Shown here: in pieces, positions 16,350 to 26,833 of the stretch
How the letters are laid out: each line of letters starts with the position of its first letter
Numbering within the stretch: position 1 is the stretch's first letter
From: JAFLCM01 sp964510955
Lineage (GTDB): Bacteria > Planctomycetota > Phycisphaerae > Phycisphaerales > UBA1924
NCBI GenBank assembly: GCA_964510955.1
Contig: CAZEDW010000002.1
Location: forward strand, 1 to 64,000
Length of the DNA: 64,000 bases
Direction of reading: 5' to 3'
Made by a program: the position numbers and the translations under genes
Notes under the pieces: model-generated
Database searches by the model: none
Told to the model about the DNA's origin: nothing
Seen by the model: only the letters and a program-made list of their open reading frames with translations

Positions 16350-17722
16350 AGAACTTCGGGCCTTGGTTCAAGGCGAACATGCTGTGGGTGATCGCGCTGG
16401 CGGTCGCGATCATCGCGCTCCCGGTGGCGCTGTTCTTTAGCTTCTCGATGAACGCCGCGATCAAGAAGACGGTGAGTGACGAGGTCAGCGCCGCGGTCAA
16501 CAAGCTCCAGAGCGTAAAGGTCGATTACGCGCTCCCCGCCGTAGTGCCCGGCCAGCCGGCCTGGTCGCTCCCCAAGTCTGAGCCGAACGACCCGACCACG
16601 CGGGCGGTCATCGAGCACCTGAAGCGGCTGAGCGCCGAGAGCGACCAGGTCCGCCAGCTCGCCGACGACCGCAACAAGGCCGGCAAGTCGCTGCTGGTCG
16701 AGGGGCTGTTCCCCCAGCCCGCCGACGAGAGCGCCCGCGTCCGTTTGCTCACGGAGATGACGTCGGTACGTCGGACGGCGGCCGAGAAACTGCTGGAGCA
16801 GGCCGGTGCCGGCGGGCCGCCCTCGGCCGAGAAGCTGCTCACACGTTTGCAGGGAACGCGGGATCAGGAGGAGCAGGCGCGGCTGCGCGGACGCGTCGAT
16901 CAGAAACTGACCGACGACGAGCAGCGCGAGATCACCGAAAAACTGTCGGCGAGCCGGCTGGAGTACTACCAGGCCCACGCCGCCGGGCTCCGCTTCTACG
17001 CCGAGCCCGAGGTGTTTGTCGGCCTGGGCGCGCCGAAAGACCCATCGCAGGCTTCCCGGGGTGGTGCCGGCGGGGGCGCGCCCGGGGCGGGGGCCGCCGG
17101 ATCGGGCTTGCTTCCCACGATCGAAGAGGCCTGGAAATGGCAAACTGAATACTGGGTCTACCAGGATGTGATCGCCGCGGTGGTGAAGGCCGACACCGGC
17201 CCCGGAGGAACGCGTGAGTCCGCCTTCGCCGCGCCGGTCAAGCGCGTGCTGAAAATCTCCGTCGTGGACCCAACCGGCGAGGCAGCCTCGGGCACACCGG
17301 GCGGGAGCACCGATGCCGGCGCCGCCGCGGCCGCTGCCCCCGGCGATGCCAAGACCGAACTCCCCAAGGACTTCACGCTGGCGCACACCGGGCGTGCCCC
17401 GCACACCGGCATCTACGACACCCTCTTCGTTGACGTCGAGCTGCTCGCCGATTCCGCCCGGCTGCCGCTGCTGATCAACGCCATCTCGACCACCAACTTC
17501 ATGACCGTGATAGGCATGAAGCTCGAGAGCGTGGACCCCTCGTCAGGGCTCGAACAGGGTCACTACTACGGGCAGGATCACCTCGTGAAGGCCACGCTCC
17601 GCATCGAGACGATCTGGCTGCGGAGCTGGATCAAGCCCTTCATGCCCAAAAGCGTTCGCCAGCGTCTTGGAATCCCGGACGACCCGGCGCCGGCCCCCGC
17701 GGAGCAGCCCAAGCAAGGTTGA
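16346..17722 (+). CDS. Pilus-operon inner-membrane protein (PilN/PilO-like position)
   Basis: 458 residues. I chose GTG at 16346 because AGGAGAAG lies 6 bases upstream and the codon forms a GTGA overlap with the pilM stop. A single membrane span at about residues 9-34 (MLWVIALAVAIIALPVALFF) is followed by a charged, probably helical stretch to about 230, a Gly/Ala-rich linker, then a C-terminal alpha/beta region with LLADSARLPLLINAISTTNF, the kind of sequence found in PilO-like ferredoxin folds. Topology and position argue for a PilN/PilO-like platform component of a type IV pilus or type II secretion system. Sequence identity to PilO itself is not visible by eye. Confidence 0.7.
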   Translation: MKNFGPWFKANMLWVIALAVAIIALPVALFFSFSMNAAIKKTVSDEVSAAVNKLQSVKVDYALPAVVPGQPAWSLPKSEPNDPTTRAVIEHLKRLSAESDQVRQLADDRNKAGKSLLVEGLFPQPADESARVRLLTEMTSVRRTAAEKLLEQAGAGGPPSAEKLLTRLQGTRDQEEQARLRGRVDQKLTDDEQREITEKLSASRLEYYQAHAAGLRFYAEPEVFVGLGAPKDPSQASRGGAGGGAPGAGAAGSGLLPTIEEAWKWQTEYWVYQDVIAAVVKADTGPGGTRESAFAAPVKRVLKISVVDPTGEAASGTPGGSTDAGAAAAAAPGDAKTELPKDFTLAHTGRAPHTGIYDTLFVDVELLADSARLPLLINAISTTNFMTVIGMKLESVDPSSGLEQGHYYGQDHLVKATLRIETIWLRSWIKPFMPKSVRQRLGIPDDPAPAPAEQPKQG

Positions 17723-17819
17723 GGCAAGCGAGGTTCGCCGTGGCGAGTGACCACTGAATCAGAGTTCGTGACGCGTCGGATCAGGTTCGGCGTTCGAATC
17801 AAGGCAGAGAGGCCCGTTG

Positions 17820-20075
17820 ATGAAGCTCAAAGGAATCAGCGTGTTCGAGCAGCATGTGGAGAAGGGCGTGGTCGCGCTCTTCGCGGTCATCCTGCTGCTG
17901 ATCTTCGCCTACCAGTTCATCGGAAGCCCCAACGCCGTGCAGGTCGGGCAGGTGAAGGTCAACCCAGACCAGGCGGCGGACAAGGTCCGTGAGATGGCCA
18001 AGGCGGTCAAGGCCAAGATCGAGTCGGTGGCCGAGCCGAACATCCCGGTGCAGCCCTCGATCCTGGCCGAGGTGAAGAAGGGCCTGAACGCCGACGCGTT
18101 CGACCCCCGACCCTCGGTCCTGGCCGGCGCGTGGGGCGCCTCGGCGGCGCCATCGCCTTCGCCGACCCCCGGCTCCACGCCGCGACCGGGTAACGCCAGC
18201 GTGTTCGCCGTCTTCAAGCCCGGCCCCAGCGATAAGCCGTGCGTTGCCATCAACGAGGGCACGATCGACCCGGTGGTCCCCATCCGCGTCAAGGGGGCGG
18301 CGGCGTTCCTGCCGAGCGCTCAGCCATTCGACAAGCGATCGATCAGTGTTCAATCCCGCCTGGATGCCAAGGCGATCCGCGATGCGCTGGGCACCCCCGG
18401 CGACGGGGCCGTGCCACTCCCCGTGGCGTGGTGGCAGGGCAAGGTCGAGGTGCTCGACGTGGAACTGAAGCGTCAGACCATGAACCCCGACGGTTCGTGG
18501 GGCGACGAATCCACCGTTGCGTCCATGCCCGGTGCGTTCAGCCTCCGGGACAAGATCCGTGACGAGAAAACGCTCCCCGCGGAGCGCGACCAGATCCTGA
18601 GCGACGAAAAACAGAACCGCGAGGCGATCCGGCGCCCGCCATACTGGGAGACCATGAGCGGGCGGGCATGGTCGCTCCCTTGCAACGCCGGCGGTGAAGC
18701 CGCCGGCGCCCCCGCCGACGTGTCCCGCAAGCTGCGGGAGCTGAAGGACAAGAAGGCCGAGCTCGCGCGCGTTCAGGCCGCTCTCGAACGCGAGTCCAAG
18801 GGCGGGCCTGCGGGAACGCCACCCACTCCGGGCGGAAGACCGGGCGGCGGCAAGCCCGGGGGCGGAGGCAAACCCGGCAGCAGCGGAAACCCCGGCGGTG
18901 GCGGCAAGCCCGGCGATAAGCCCGGCGGCCAGGCCTCGGCGAACGCCCACGACGATCTGTTCGGCGGATCCGCTGACGACGTCTTCGGTGAACCCGATCC
19001 CTCTCATGACTGGTACGCCCAGGGCCCCGGCCCCGGAGGCGGCGGCGGTCGGCCCGGCAACGAGCCGCCCGCTCCCACCGCCGAAGACCGCGCTCGCAAG
19101 CGCAAGGAAGCCCTGGAGAAGCAGCGCGACGCCCTGAACAAGGACATCGAACAGCTCAAGCAGGAGCTTGCGGAAAAGGGCTTCGACGAAAACGGCAAGT
19201 CGACAAAGCCTCAGGGCGTGGAAGCGCTCAACGAGCCGTTGAACTCCCTGACCGACGGCTCCACCGAGACGGTCACCGTGTGGTCTCACGACGTCTCGGC
19301 GGAGCCCGGGCACACATACCGCTACCGCGTCGTCGTCTGGTACACCAACCCGTTCTTCGGAAACGTCGGCTCGCTCGACGGCGACCAGAAGTCGCTCGCC
19401 GAGCGCGCCGCGATCGCCGGGGCTCCCAGCGACTGGTCCGATGCCGTCGCGCTCGATCCGAGCGTTCAGTACTTTCTGTCCTCGGCCCGCGACTCGGGCG
19501 CGGTCGGCGCCGGGGCCGCCGCGATCCAGACCGAAGCGTCGGCTTCGGGCGAGCTGTTCGAGTTCTACTACGGCTTCTGGCGCCGGGCCGCCATCGACAT
19601 GCACCCGGGCGACCAGGTCGCAGGCAAGTTCGAGCTCCCGGAGCTCTTCACCTTCGACATCAGCCAGAACGCCGCCGGCGAACCCGACCTCGCCGGTATG
19701 AAGAGAAAACCGATCGACAAGTTCCGGCCGGTCCGTCTGGAGGCGTATCTCGCCGATGTTGTCGGTTCGGGCGCGACCGGCGCCGGCGCCGTGCAGGTGT
19801 TGATGCGCGGCGCGGAAGGCAAGGTCGAGATCAAGGTGCCCTCGGGTGACGCCAAGTCCGCCGAGGTCGAACACCTGTCCCGTTCTGCCGAAGCGTCCAA
19901 GTCGGCGACGGTCGCGGCACCGGGAGCAACGAAGTCCACCGGTGCCGGCGCGCCGGCGGGCGGCCCCGGCGACGCCCCGGGTGTCCCCGGACCGGGCGGC
20001 CAGCCCCCGGTGCCGGGCAAGCCCAACGAAACGCCGTCCGGGCCCCGCCCGGGTAGTAAGCCCGGCGGCGATTGA
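17820..20075 (+). CDS. Large single-span protein of the pilus operon, low-complexity linkers
   Basis: 751 residues. ATG at 17820 is preceded by AAGGCAGAGAGG. A short cytoplasmic N-terminus precedes one membrane span (GVVALFAVILLLIFAYQFI, about 18-36). The periplasmic part has an ordered segment to about 315 and a Gly/Pro/Lys-rich linker at about 325-375. A coiled-coil-like segment (KRKEALEKQRDALNKDIEQL, from about 425) follows, then a second ordered region with SAEPGHTYRYRVVVWYTNPFFG, and a Pro/Gly tail. I do not recognise a named family. Third place behind pilM and the PilN/O-like gene suggests a periplasmic alignment protein (PilP-like role by position only). Confidence 0.75.
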   Translation: MKLKGISVFEQHVEKGVVALFAVILLLIFAYQFIGSPNAVQVGQVKVNPDQAADKVREMAKAVKAKIESVAEPNIPVQPSILAEVKKGLNADAFDPRPSVLAGAWGASAAPSPSPTPGSTPRPGNASVFAVFKPGPSDKPCVAINEGTIDPVVPIRVKGAAAFLPSAQPFDKRSISVQSRLDAKAIRDALGTPGDGAVPLPVAWWQGKVEVLDVELKRQTMNPDGSWGDESTVASMPGAFSLRDKIRDEKTLPAERDQILSDEKQNREAIRRPPYWETMSGRAWSLPCNAGGEAAGAPADVSRKLRELKDKKAELARVQAALERESKGGPAGTPPTPGGRPGGGKPGGGGKPGSSGNPGGGGKPGDKPGGQASANAHDDLFGGSADDVFGEPDPSHDWYAQGPGPGGGGGRPGNEPPAPTAEDRARKRKEALEKQRDALNKDIEQLKQELAEKGFDENGKSTKPQGVEALNEPLNSLTDGSTETVTVWSHDVSAEPGHTYRYRVVVWYTNPFFGNVGSLDGDQKSLAERAAIAGAPSDWSDAVALDPSVQYFLSSARDSGAVGAGAAAIQTEASASGELFEFYYGFWRRAAIDMHPGDQVAGKFELPELFTFDISQNAAGEPDLAGMKRKPIDKFRPVRLEAYLADVVGSGATGAGAVQVLMRGAEGKVEIKVPSGDAKSAEVEHLSRSAEASKSATVAAPGATKSTGAGAPAGGPGDAPGVPGPGGQPPVPGKPNETPSGPRPGSKPGGD

Positions 20076-20202
20076 TTCGTGTCGCCGCATGATGGGCACA
20101 GAATCGAACAATTTCGGCCAATAATCGCAACAGGACGTAGCGAGTAAGGAGCAGGTGTTTTCCACCTTTTCCCCCCAAGTCGTCGGAACGATTCACGACG
20201 GC

Positions 20203-20230
20203 TTGACAATCGCAGGTGAGCCGCTACACT
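20203..20230 (+). promoter_or_regulatory. rRNA promoter for the 23S-5S unit
   Basis: TTGACA (20203-20208), a 16-base spacer and TACACT (20225-20230). This is a strong consensus match placed about 320 bases before the 23S gene, so the 23S-5S pair has its own promoter and does not depend on an upstream 16S operon. Confidence 0.75.
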
Positions 20231-20352
20231 CATCGACCCGGCCCGAAACGGTCGGAACGGCTTCCAACCCAACGCTCCCCCGGGTTCTTGAACCCTGGGA
20301 ATCGTTGTCTGAAAGTCGGGTTGGACAAAGGCCGGACGGCCTGAGTCCGACA

Positions 20353-20365
20353 AGCTCTTTGACAA
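20353..20365 (+). promoter_or_regulatory. boxA-type antitermination site in the rRNA leader
   Basis: AGCTCTTTGACAA closely matches the bacterial rRNA boxA consensus (TGCTCTTTAACAA), bound by NusB/NusE to prevent Rho termination in rRNA transcripts. Confidence 0.7.
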
Positions 20366-20375
20366 GTGGATGCAA

Positions 20376-20430
20376 GCAACGTTGCGGTCCGCCGCCCCTA
20401 GTCTTTTGGCGGCGGATCACCGAGAATCAA
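20376..20430 (+). other. 5' half of pre-23S processing stem
   Basis: GCAACGTTGC (20376-20385) and GAGAATCAAT (20421-20430) are matched downstream of the 23S gene by GCAACGTTGC (23428-23437) and ATTGATTCTC (23416-23425). The pairs would form the long double-stranded stem normally cut by RNase III. Confidence 0.6.
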
Positions 20431-20549
20431 TTTGCCGAGCGAAGAATCGTTACTGAATTGGGTCATTTAGTCGTATGAACTCGGCGTACCGAAAGGTGCG
20501 TGTTCCCGAGTAGCGCAAGCTACAAAGGACGCGGGCCATCAGGGCGTCT

Positions 20550-23338
<2,789 letters not shown>

Positions 23339-23415
23339 CCCGCCCTGGGCTTCAACCCAAGGCGCCGGTGATGCAGCTAACATGATTCAAGATTCATTCC
23401 GATTCAAACTCGGAC

Positions 23416-23437
23416 ATTGATTCTCATGCAACGTTGC
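23416..23437 (+). other. 3' half of pre-23S processing stem
   Basis: ATTGATTCTC (23416-23425) is the exact reverse complement of 20421-20430. GCAACGTTGC (23428-23437) repeats the palindrome at 20376-20385. Confidence 0.6.
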
Positions 23438-23491
23438 CTTCATCCAACCATTGTCAACACCGCGGCCGGTCCGAAAGGCCCCGCCGCGACT

Positions 23492-23600
23492 TGTCGGTGA
23501 ACATAGGCTCGGGGCAACACCTGTTCCCATCCCGAACACAGCAGTTAAGCCCGAGCCGCCGATGATACTGCCCTGCGGGAAAGTAGGTCATCGCCGACTT
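23492..23600 (+). rRNA. rrf: 5S ribosomal RNA
   Basis: The conserved core ATCCCGAACACAGCAGTTAA is present, with GGGGCAACACCTG before and GGGAAAGTAGGTC after. The closing helix pairs GTCGGTGA (23493-23500) with TCGCCGAC (23591-23598). Length is about 109 bases. It follows 23S by ~150 bases in the same transcript. Confidence 0.96.
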
Positions 23601-23602
23601 AT

Positions 23603-23636
23603 ACCCCTCGCCAGGTAAACCTGGTGAGGGGTTTTT
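23603..23636 (+). terminator. Intrinsic terminator of the rRNA unit
   Basis: CCCCTCGCCAGGT pairs with ACCTGGTGAGGGG (one G-T pair), followed by TTTTT at 23632-23636. It lies directly after the 5S gene. Confidence 0.9.
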
Positions 23637-23665
23637 CGTTTTGGAGCCCGCCCTCCCGCGGCCCT

Positions 23666-24883
23666 TCACCCTCGCGCCGCCTCGTACACCCGCTCCAGCT
23701 CGCGCACCATCGCCCCGGCGTCGAAGCGCTCGCGGCACAGTTCGCGCCCGCGCTGGGCCGTGACGCGCCGGCGCGGCTCGTCCTCCAGCATCCACAGCAC
23801 CGCCTCGCGCAGGGCGGTGATGTCGCCGGCGCGGACCAGGCGACCGGTCTCTTTGTCGCGCACCACTTCGCTGGTGCCGTCGGTGTCGTAGGCAACGACG
23901 CCGGTGCCCGCGAGCAGAGCCTGGGGGACCGTTCGCGGCAGGCCCTCTCGGTAGCTGGGGTGGGCCAACACGTCCATGGCACGCATCAGGCCGGGAATGC
24001 GCTCGGGCGGCAGCAGGCCGGTCATCAGCACCTGGCGCGACAGGCCCATGGCGCCGATTCGCTGCTCGAGGCGGTCGCGCCACCAGCCGTCGCCGACCCA
24101 CAACAGCTTCAGGCCTGGATGCTTGAGAAGGTCCGAGCCGAGCGCGTCGAGCAGGTCGTCGTGGCCCTTGAGCTCGGCGAGCCGGGCGACAGTGCCGATC
24201 ACCAGGTCGCCCGCCTCGATGCCCAGCGCGGCCCGGACTTCCTCGCGGGATTCGCCTGGGGCGGGCTCCAGGAACGGCGCGGTCTCCATGCCGGAATAGA
24301 CGGTGACGTACTGGTCCGGGCGCCCGATGCGGTGCGACAAGAACAGCCGCGTCATGGCGTCGGCGACGCAGACGATCTTATGGCAGCGCCGGGCGGCCCA
24401 GCGCTCGCTTGCGATGTAGAGGCGGTTGCGCCAAGGTTTCTCGTAAGGATGAAACGGCGGGCCGTGCACCGTATGAACCACCCCGATTCGTCCTCCCCCG
24501 AAGCGCCCGCCCACGGCCCACGCCGCGCCCCGTCCGATGACGCCGGCCTTGCTCGAGTGCGTGTGCACGATGTCCGGTTTGATCGCCCGGATCAGCCGCT
24601 TGAGAGCGAAATAGCAGTCGAGGTCCCGCGCGGGCGAGAGCTCGCGGACAAGGTCTTGGACGACGTGCGTGGTGATGCCCCGCCCGTCGCCCCCCGGCCC
24701 GTCGCCCCCCGGCCCGGCGCGGAACTTCTCGACTCGTTCAAGCAGCGAGCCCTCGGGGCCGTAGATGGGGCCGAACGCGAGGTGGACATCATGGCCCGCG
24801 CGGGCCTGACCCTCGCAGGAAAGGACGGTGTTTTCCTGCGAGCCGCCGAGGATGAGGCGGGTGCTGATATGGAGGATTCTCAC
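23666..24883 (-). CDS. Glycosyltransferase family 4-type protein
   Basis: 405 residues with a GT-B fold. The N-terminal half starts RILHISTRLILGGSQENTV, the usual nucleotide-free Rossmann start, and contains PDIVHTHSSKAGVIGR. The C-terminal half has GTVARLAELKGHDDLL, the donor-binding PSYREGLPRTVPQALLAG (EX7E-like motif) and GDGWWRDRLE. This is a retaining sugar transferase, probably acting on cell-surface glycans at the membrane; donor and acceptor are unknown. I chose GTG at 24883 because it forms a GTGA overlap with the truA stop. A Gly/Pro/Asp insert at about residues 57-69 comes from a 15-base tandem repeat (24682-24711) and is absent from typical family members. Confidence 0.87.
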   Translation of the reverse strand: MRILHISTRLILGGSQENTVLSCEGQARAGHDVHLAFGPIYGPEGSLLERVEKFRAGPGGDGPGGDGRGITTHVVQDLVRELSPARDLDCYFALKRLIRAIKPDIVHTHSSKAGVIGRGAAWAVGGRFGGGRIGVVHTVHGPPFHPYEKPWRNRLYIASERWAARRCHKIVCVADAMTRLFLSHRIGRPDQYVTVYSGMETAPFLEPAPGESREEVRAALGIEAGDLVIGTVARLAELKGHDDLLDALGSDLLKHPGLKLLWVGDGWWRDRLEQRIGAMGLSRQVLMTGLLPPERIPGLMRAMDVLAHPSYREGLPRTVPQALLAGTGVVAYDTDGTSEVVRDKETGRLVRAGDITALREAVLWMLEDEPRRRVTAQRGRELCRERFDAGAMVRELERVYEAARG

Positions 24884-25830
24884 GCGGACTCTGTGCTCCC
24901 GGCCTTGAGCGCCGCGATCTCCGCCCGGCGTGCCGCGCGGCGCTCTTGTGCCAAGGTTCCGCGCTGCATCAGCCAGCCGGCGTCTACGCAGGGATGAGGC
25001 TGATCCCCCGGGTACGCCCCCCACATCAGGCACAGGCCGTGGGCGGGCGCCGTCGGACCGGCGCGGTTGCGGTCGCGTGAGTCGATGATCGCGGGCAGGT
25101 CGTCGGGCCGCAGCTTGCCGCGCCCGACGTCCGCGAGCGTTCCGGCGATGATCCGCACCATGTTCCAAAGGAACCCGTCGGCGGCGACGTCGATCTCCAC
25201 GCGCCGGGGGTCGCCCGTGTTGCGCGACGCCCGGCATGACAGCACCGTCCGCACGGTGCTCTCGCGCCCGTGCCCGGCGGCGGCGAAGGCGGCGAAGTCG
25301 CGCTCGCCGGCAAGCAGACTCGCGGCCCGGTTCATCGCGTCGACGTCCAGCGGCGCCCGCACGTGCCACAGGCGTCCGCGGTCCCACAGCGGTCGATCCG
25401 GCGCGTTCCAGATCGTGTAGCGGTAGCCCTTGCACAGGCAGTCTTTGATGGGGTCGAACGCCGGGTCGGCGGGCTCGCACGATTTCACGAGCACATCGGG
25501 AGGAAGCCGAGCGTTGACGGCCTCGCGCAGACGGTCGTCGGGCGGTCCGATGCGGCGCCCGTCCGCGGTGAAGTGCTCGGTCGACGTGAACGCCGCGGTC
25601 TGGTGCTCGGCGTGCACGCCCGAATCGGTGCGGCTGGCGCCGATCAGGACCACGGGCTGACGCACCGCCTCGCGCACGGCCTGTTCGACCACGCCCTGCA
25701 CACTGCGCAGCGGCTCGCGCGGACGCTCGCCGGCGTCGTCGGGAACCGACCCGGGCGCGGGCGGCTCCTGCTTCTGCCACCCGACGAAGTCGGTTCCGTC
25801 ATACGCGATGGTCAGGCGGTAACGGGGCAT
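24880..25830 (-). CDS. truA: tRNA pseudouridine synthase A
   Basis: 316 residues. It converts uridines 38-40 of the tRNA anticodon stem to pseudouridine. The start MPRYRLTIAYDGTDFVGWQKQ at 25830 is the family N-terminus; the frame stays open further upstream only through repeat sequence. The catalytic aspartate is in GASRTDSGVHA. Later motifs are CLCKGYRYTIWN and FLWNMVRIIAGTL. Two inserts are longer than in E. coli TruA: after GWQKQ (about residues 22-42, Pro/acid-rich) and around the HFTADGRR segment. It is followed by the glycosyltransferase with a GTGA overlap. Confidence 0.95.
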   Translation of the reverse strand: MPRYRLTIAYDGTDFVGWQKQEPPAPGSVPDDAGERPREPLRSVQGVVEQAVREAVRQPVVLIGASRTDSGVHAEHQTAAFTSTEHFTADGRRIGPPDDRLREAVNARLPPDVLVKSCEPADPAFDPIKDCLCKGYRYTIWNAPDRPLWDRGRLWHVRAPLDVDAMNRAASLLAGERDFAAFAAAGHGRESTVRTVLSCRASRNTGDPRRVEIDVAADGFLWNMVRIIAGTLADVGRGKLRPDDLPAIIDSRDRNRAGPTAPAHGLCLMWGAYPGDQPHPCVDAGWLMQRGTLAQERRAARRAEIAALKAGSTESA

Positions 25831-25876
25831 CGGTGATCGTATGCGTGCAGGGCTGAGTTGAACGCGGACGAACGAC

Positions 25877-26000
25877 GGGATGTGGGGTGGGAGATGCGGG
25901 ATGTGGGATGTGCGACTTGCGGTGGAGCGCCGAATGTCCGCCCGGTATCCCACATCCGACATCCCACATCCGATATCCCACATCCGATATCCCACATCCC
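25877..26000. repeat. Tandem and inverted GGGATGTGG / CCCACATCC repeat cluster
   Basis: Between the divergent truA and pgl genes. The left part (25877-25912) holds three copies of GGGATGTGG-like units. The right part (25946-26000) holds four copies of a 14-base unit (TATCCCACATCCGA with one variable base). GGGATGTGGGAT (25898-25909) is an exact inverted copy of ATCCCACATCCC (25989-26000), so the region can form a long cruciform or hairpin. The even spacing and short unit differ from CRISPR; no unique spacers exist. Confidence 0.85.
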
Positions 26001-26017
26001 CCGCTACCCTTCCCCCC

Positions 26018-26797
26018 ATGCCCTGCACTTTCGACGTCGTCCCCGATCCGGTGCCGCCCAAGCTGCCCAACGCCTCGGCGGTCATCGTCCGCGAGGACAT
26101 GGAAGACGTGCTTAGCGCACTGGCGGCGGACATCTTCATTCATGCCCGCAACTGCGTCCGTCAGTTCGGGGACTTTCACCTGGCGTTGTCGGGCGGCTCG
26201 ACGCCGCTGCCGTTGTACCGGCGGCTGATGGTGGACCCGGCGTACCGCGACCTGCCGTGGAAGTTCACGCACCTGTGGATCGTGGACGAGCGGTGCGTGC
26301 CCTTCAGCGACGACAAGAGCAACTTCAGGCACATCAAGGAGTTGATCGCCGACCACTCGGACATCCCCGAGAAGAACGTCCACCCCATGCTCGCCACCGA
26401 GCCCGACGCTGACGATCAGTACGAGCGGGCCCTGCGCGAGACGCTGGCGTGGCGAGAGAAGGGGCACGACCGGCTCGACTTCGTGCTGCTGGGCATGGGG
26501 GCCGACGGGCACACCGCGAGCCTGTTCCCCGGCTCGCCCGCGATCGGCGTGACCGACCGGCTGGTGGTGATGAACAAGGGGCCGAAGGTGACGCCGCCGG
26601 ACCGGGTGACGATGACGTACCGGCTCATCAACGCGTCACGGTTCATCGCGGTGCTGGTGAGCGGCGAGAACAAGCGGGCCAAGCTGGGCGAGCTGGCGGC
26701 GGGGCGATCGAGCGTGTCGGACCTGCCAATCTCGGGGATCAAGCCGATCGGGGGCGAGCTGCGCTGGTACATGGACGCGGCGGCGTGCCCGCGCTGA
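26018..26797 (+). CDS. pgl: 6-phosphogluconolactonase
   Basis: 259 residues, DevB/SOL family. It hydrolyses 6-phosphogluconolactone to 6-phosphogluconate in the oxidative pentose phosphate pathway. Motifs: LALSGGSTPLPLYRRL (phosphate loop), WIVDERCVPFSDDKSNF, and LLGMGADGHTASLFPGS with the catalytic histidine. The ATG at 26018 was chosen because family similarity begins there and the upstream frame runs through the repeat cluster. It is followed by rarA 36 bases later on the same strand. No zwf or gnd is nearby. Confidence 0.93.
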   Translation: MPCTFDVVPDPVPPKLPNASAVIVREDMEDVLSALAADIFIHARNCVRQFGDFHLALSGGSTPLPLYRRLMVDPAYRDLPWKFTHLWIVDERCVPFSDDKSNFRHIKELIADHSDIPEKNVHPMLATEPDADDQYERALRETLAWREKGHDRLDFVLLGMGADGHTASLFPGSPAIGVTDRLVVMNKGPKVTPPDRVTMTYRLINASRFIAVLVSGENKRAKLGELAAGRSSVSDLPISGIKPIGGELRWYMDAAACPR

Positions 26798-26833
26798 GGC
26801 GGGTATCAGGTTTGTCGAACCTACCATTCACGC

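Noticed and set aside
25946..26000. Short CRISPR array
   Set aside because: The 14-base units abut with no unique spacers, and no cas gene is in the window.
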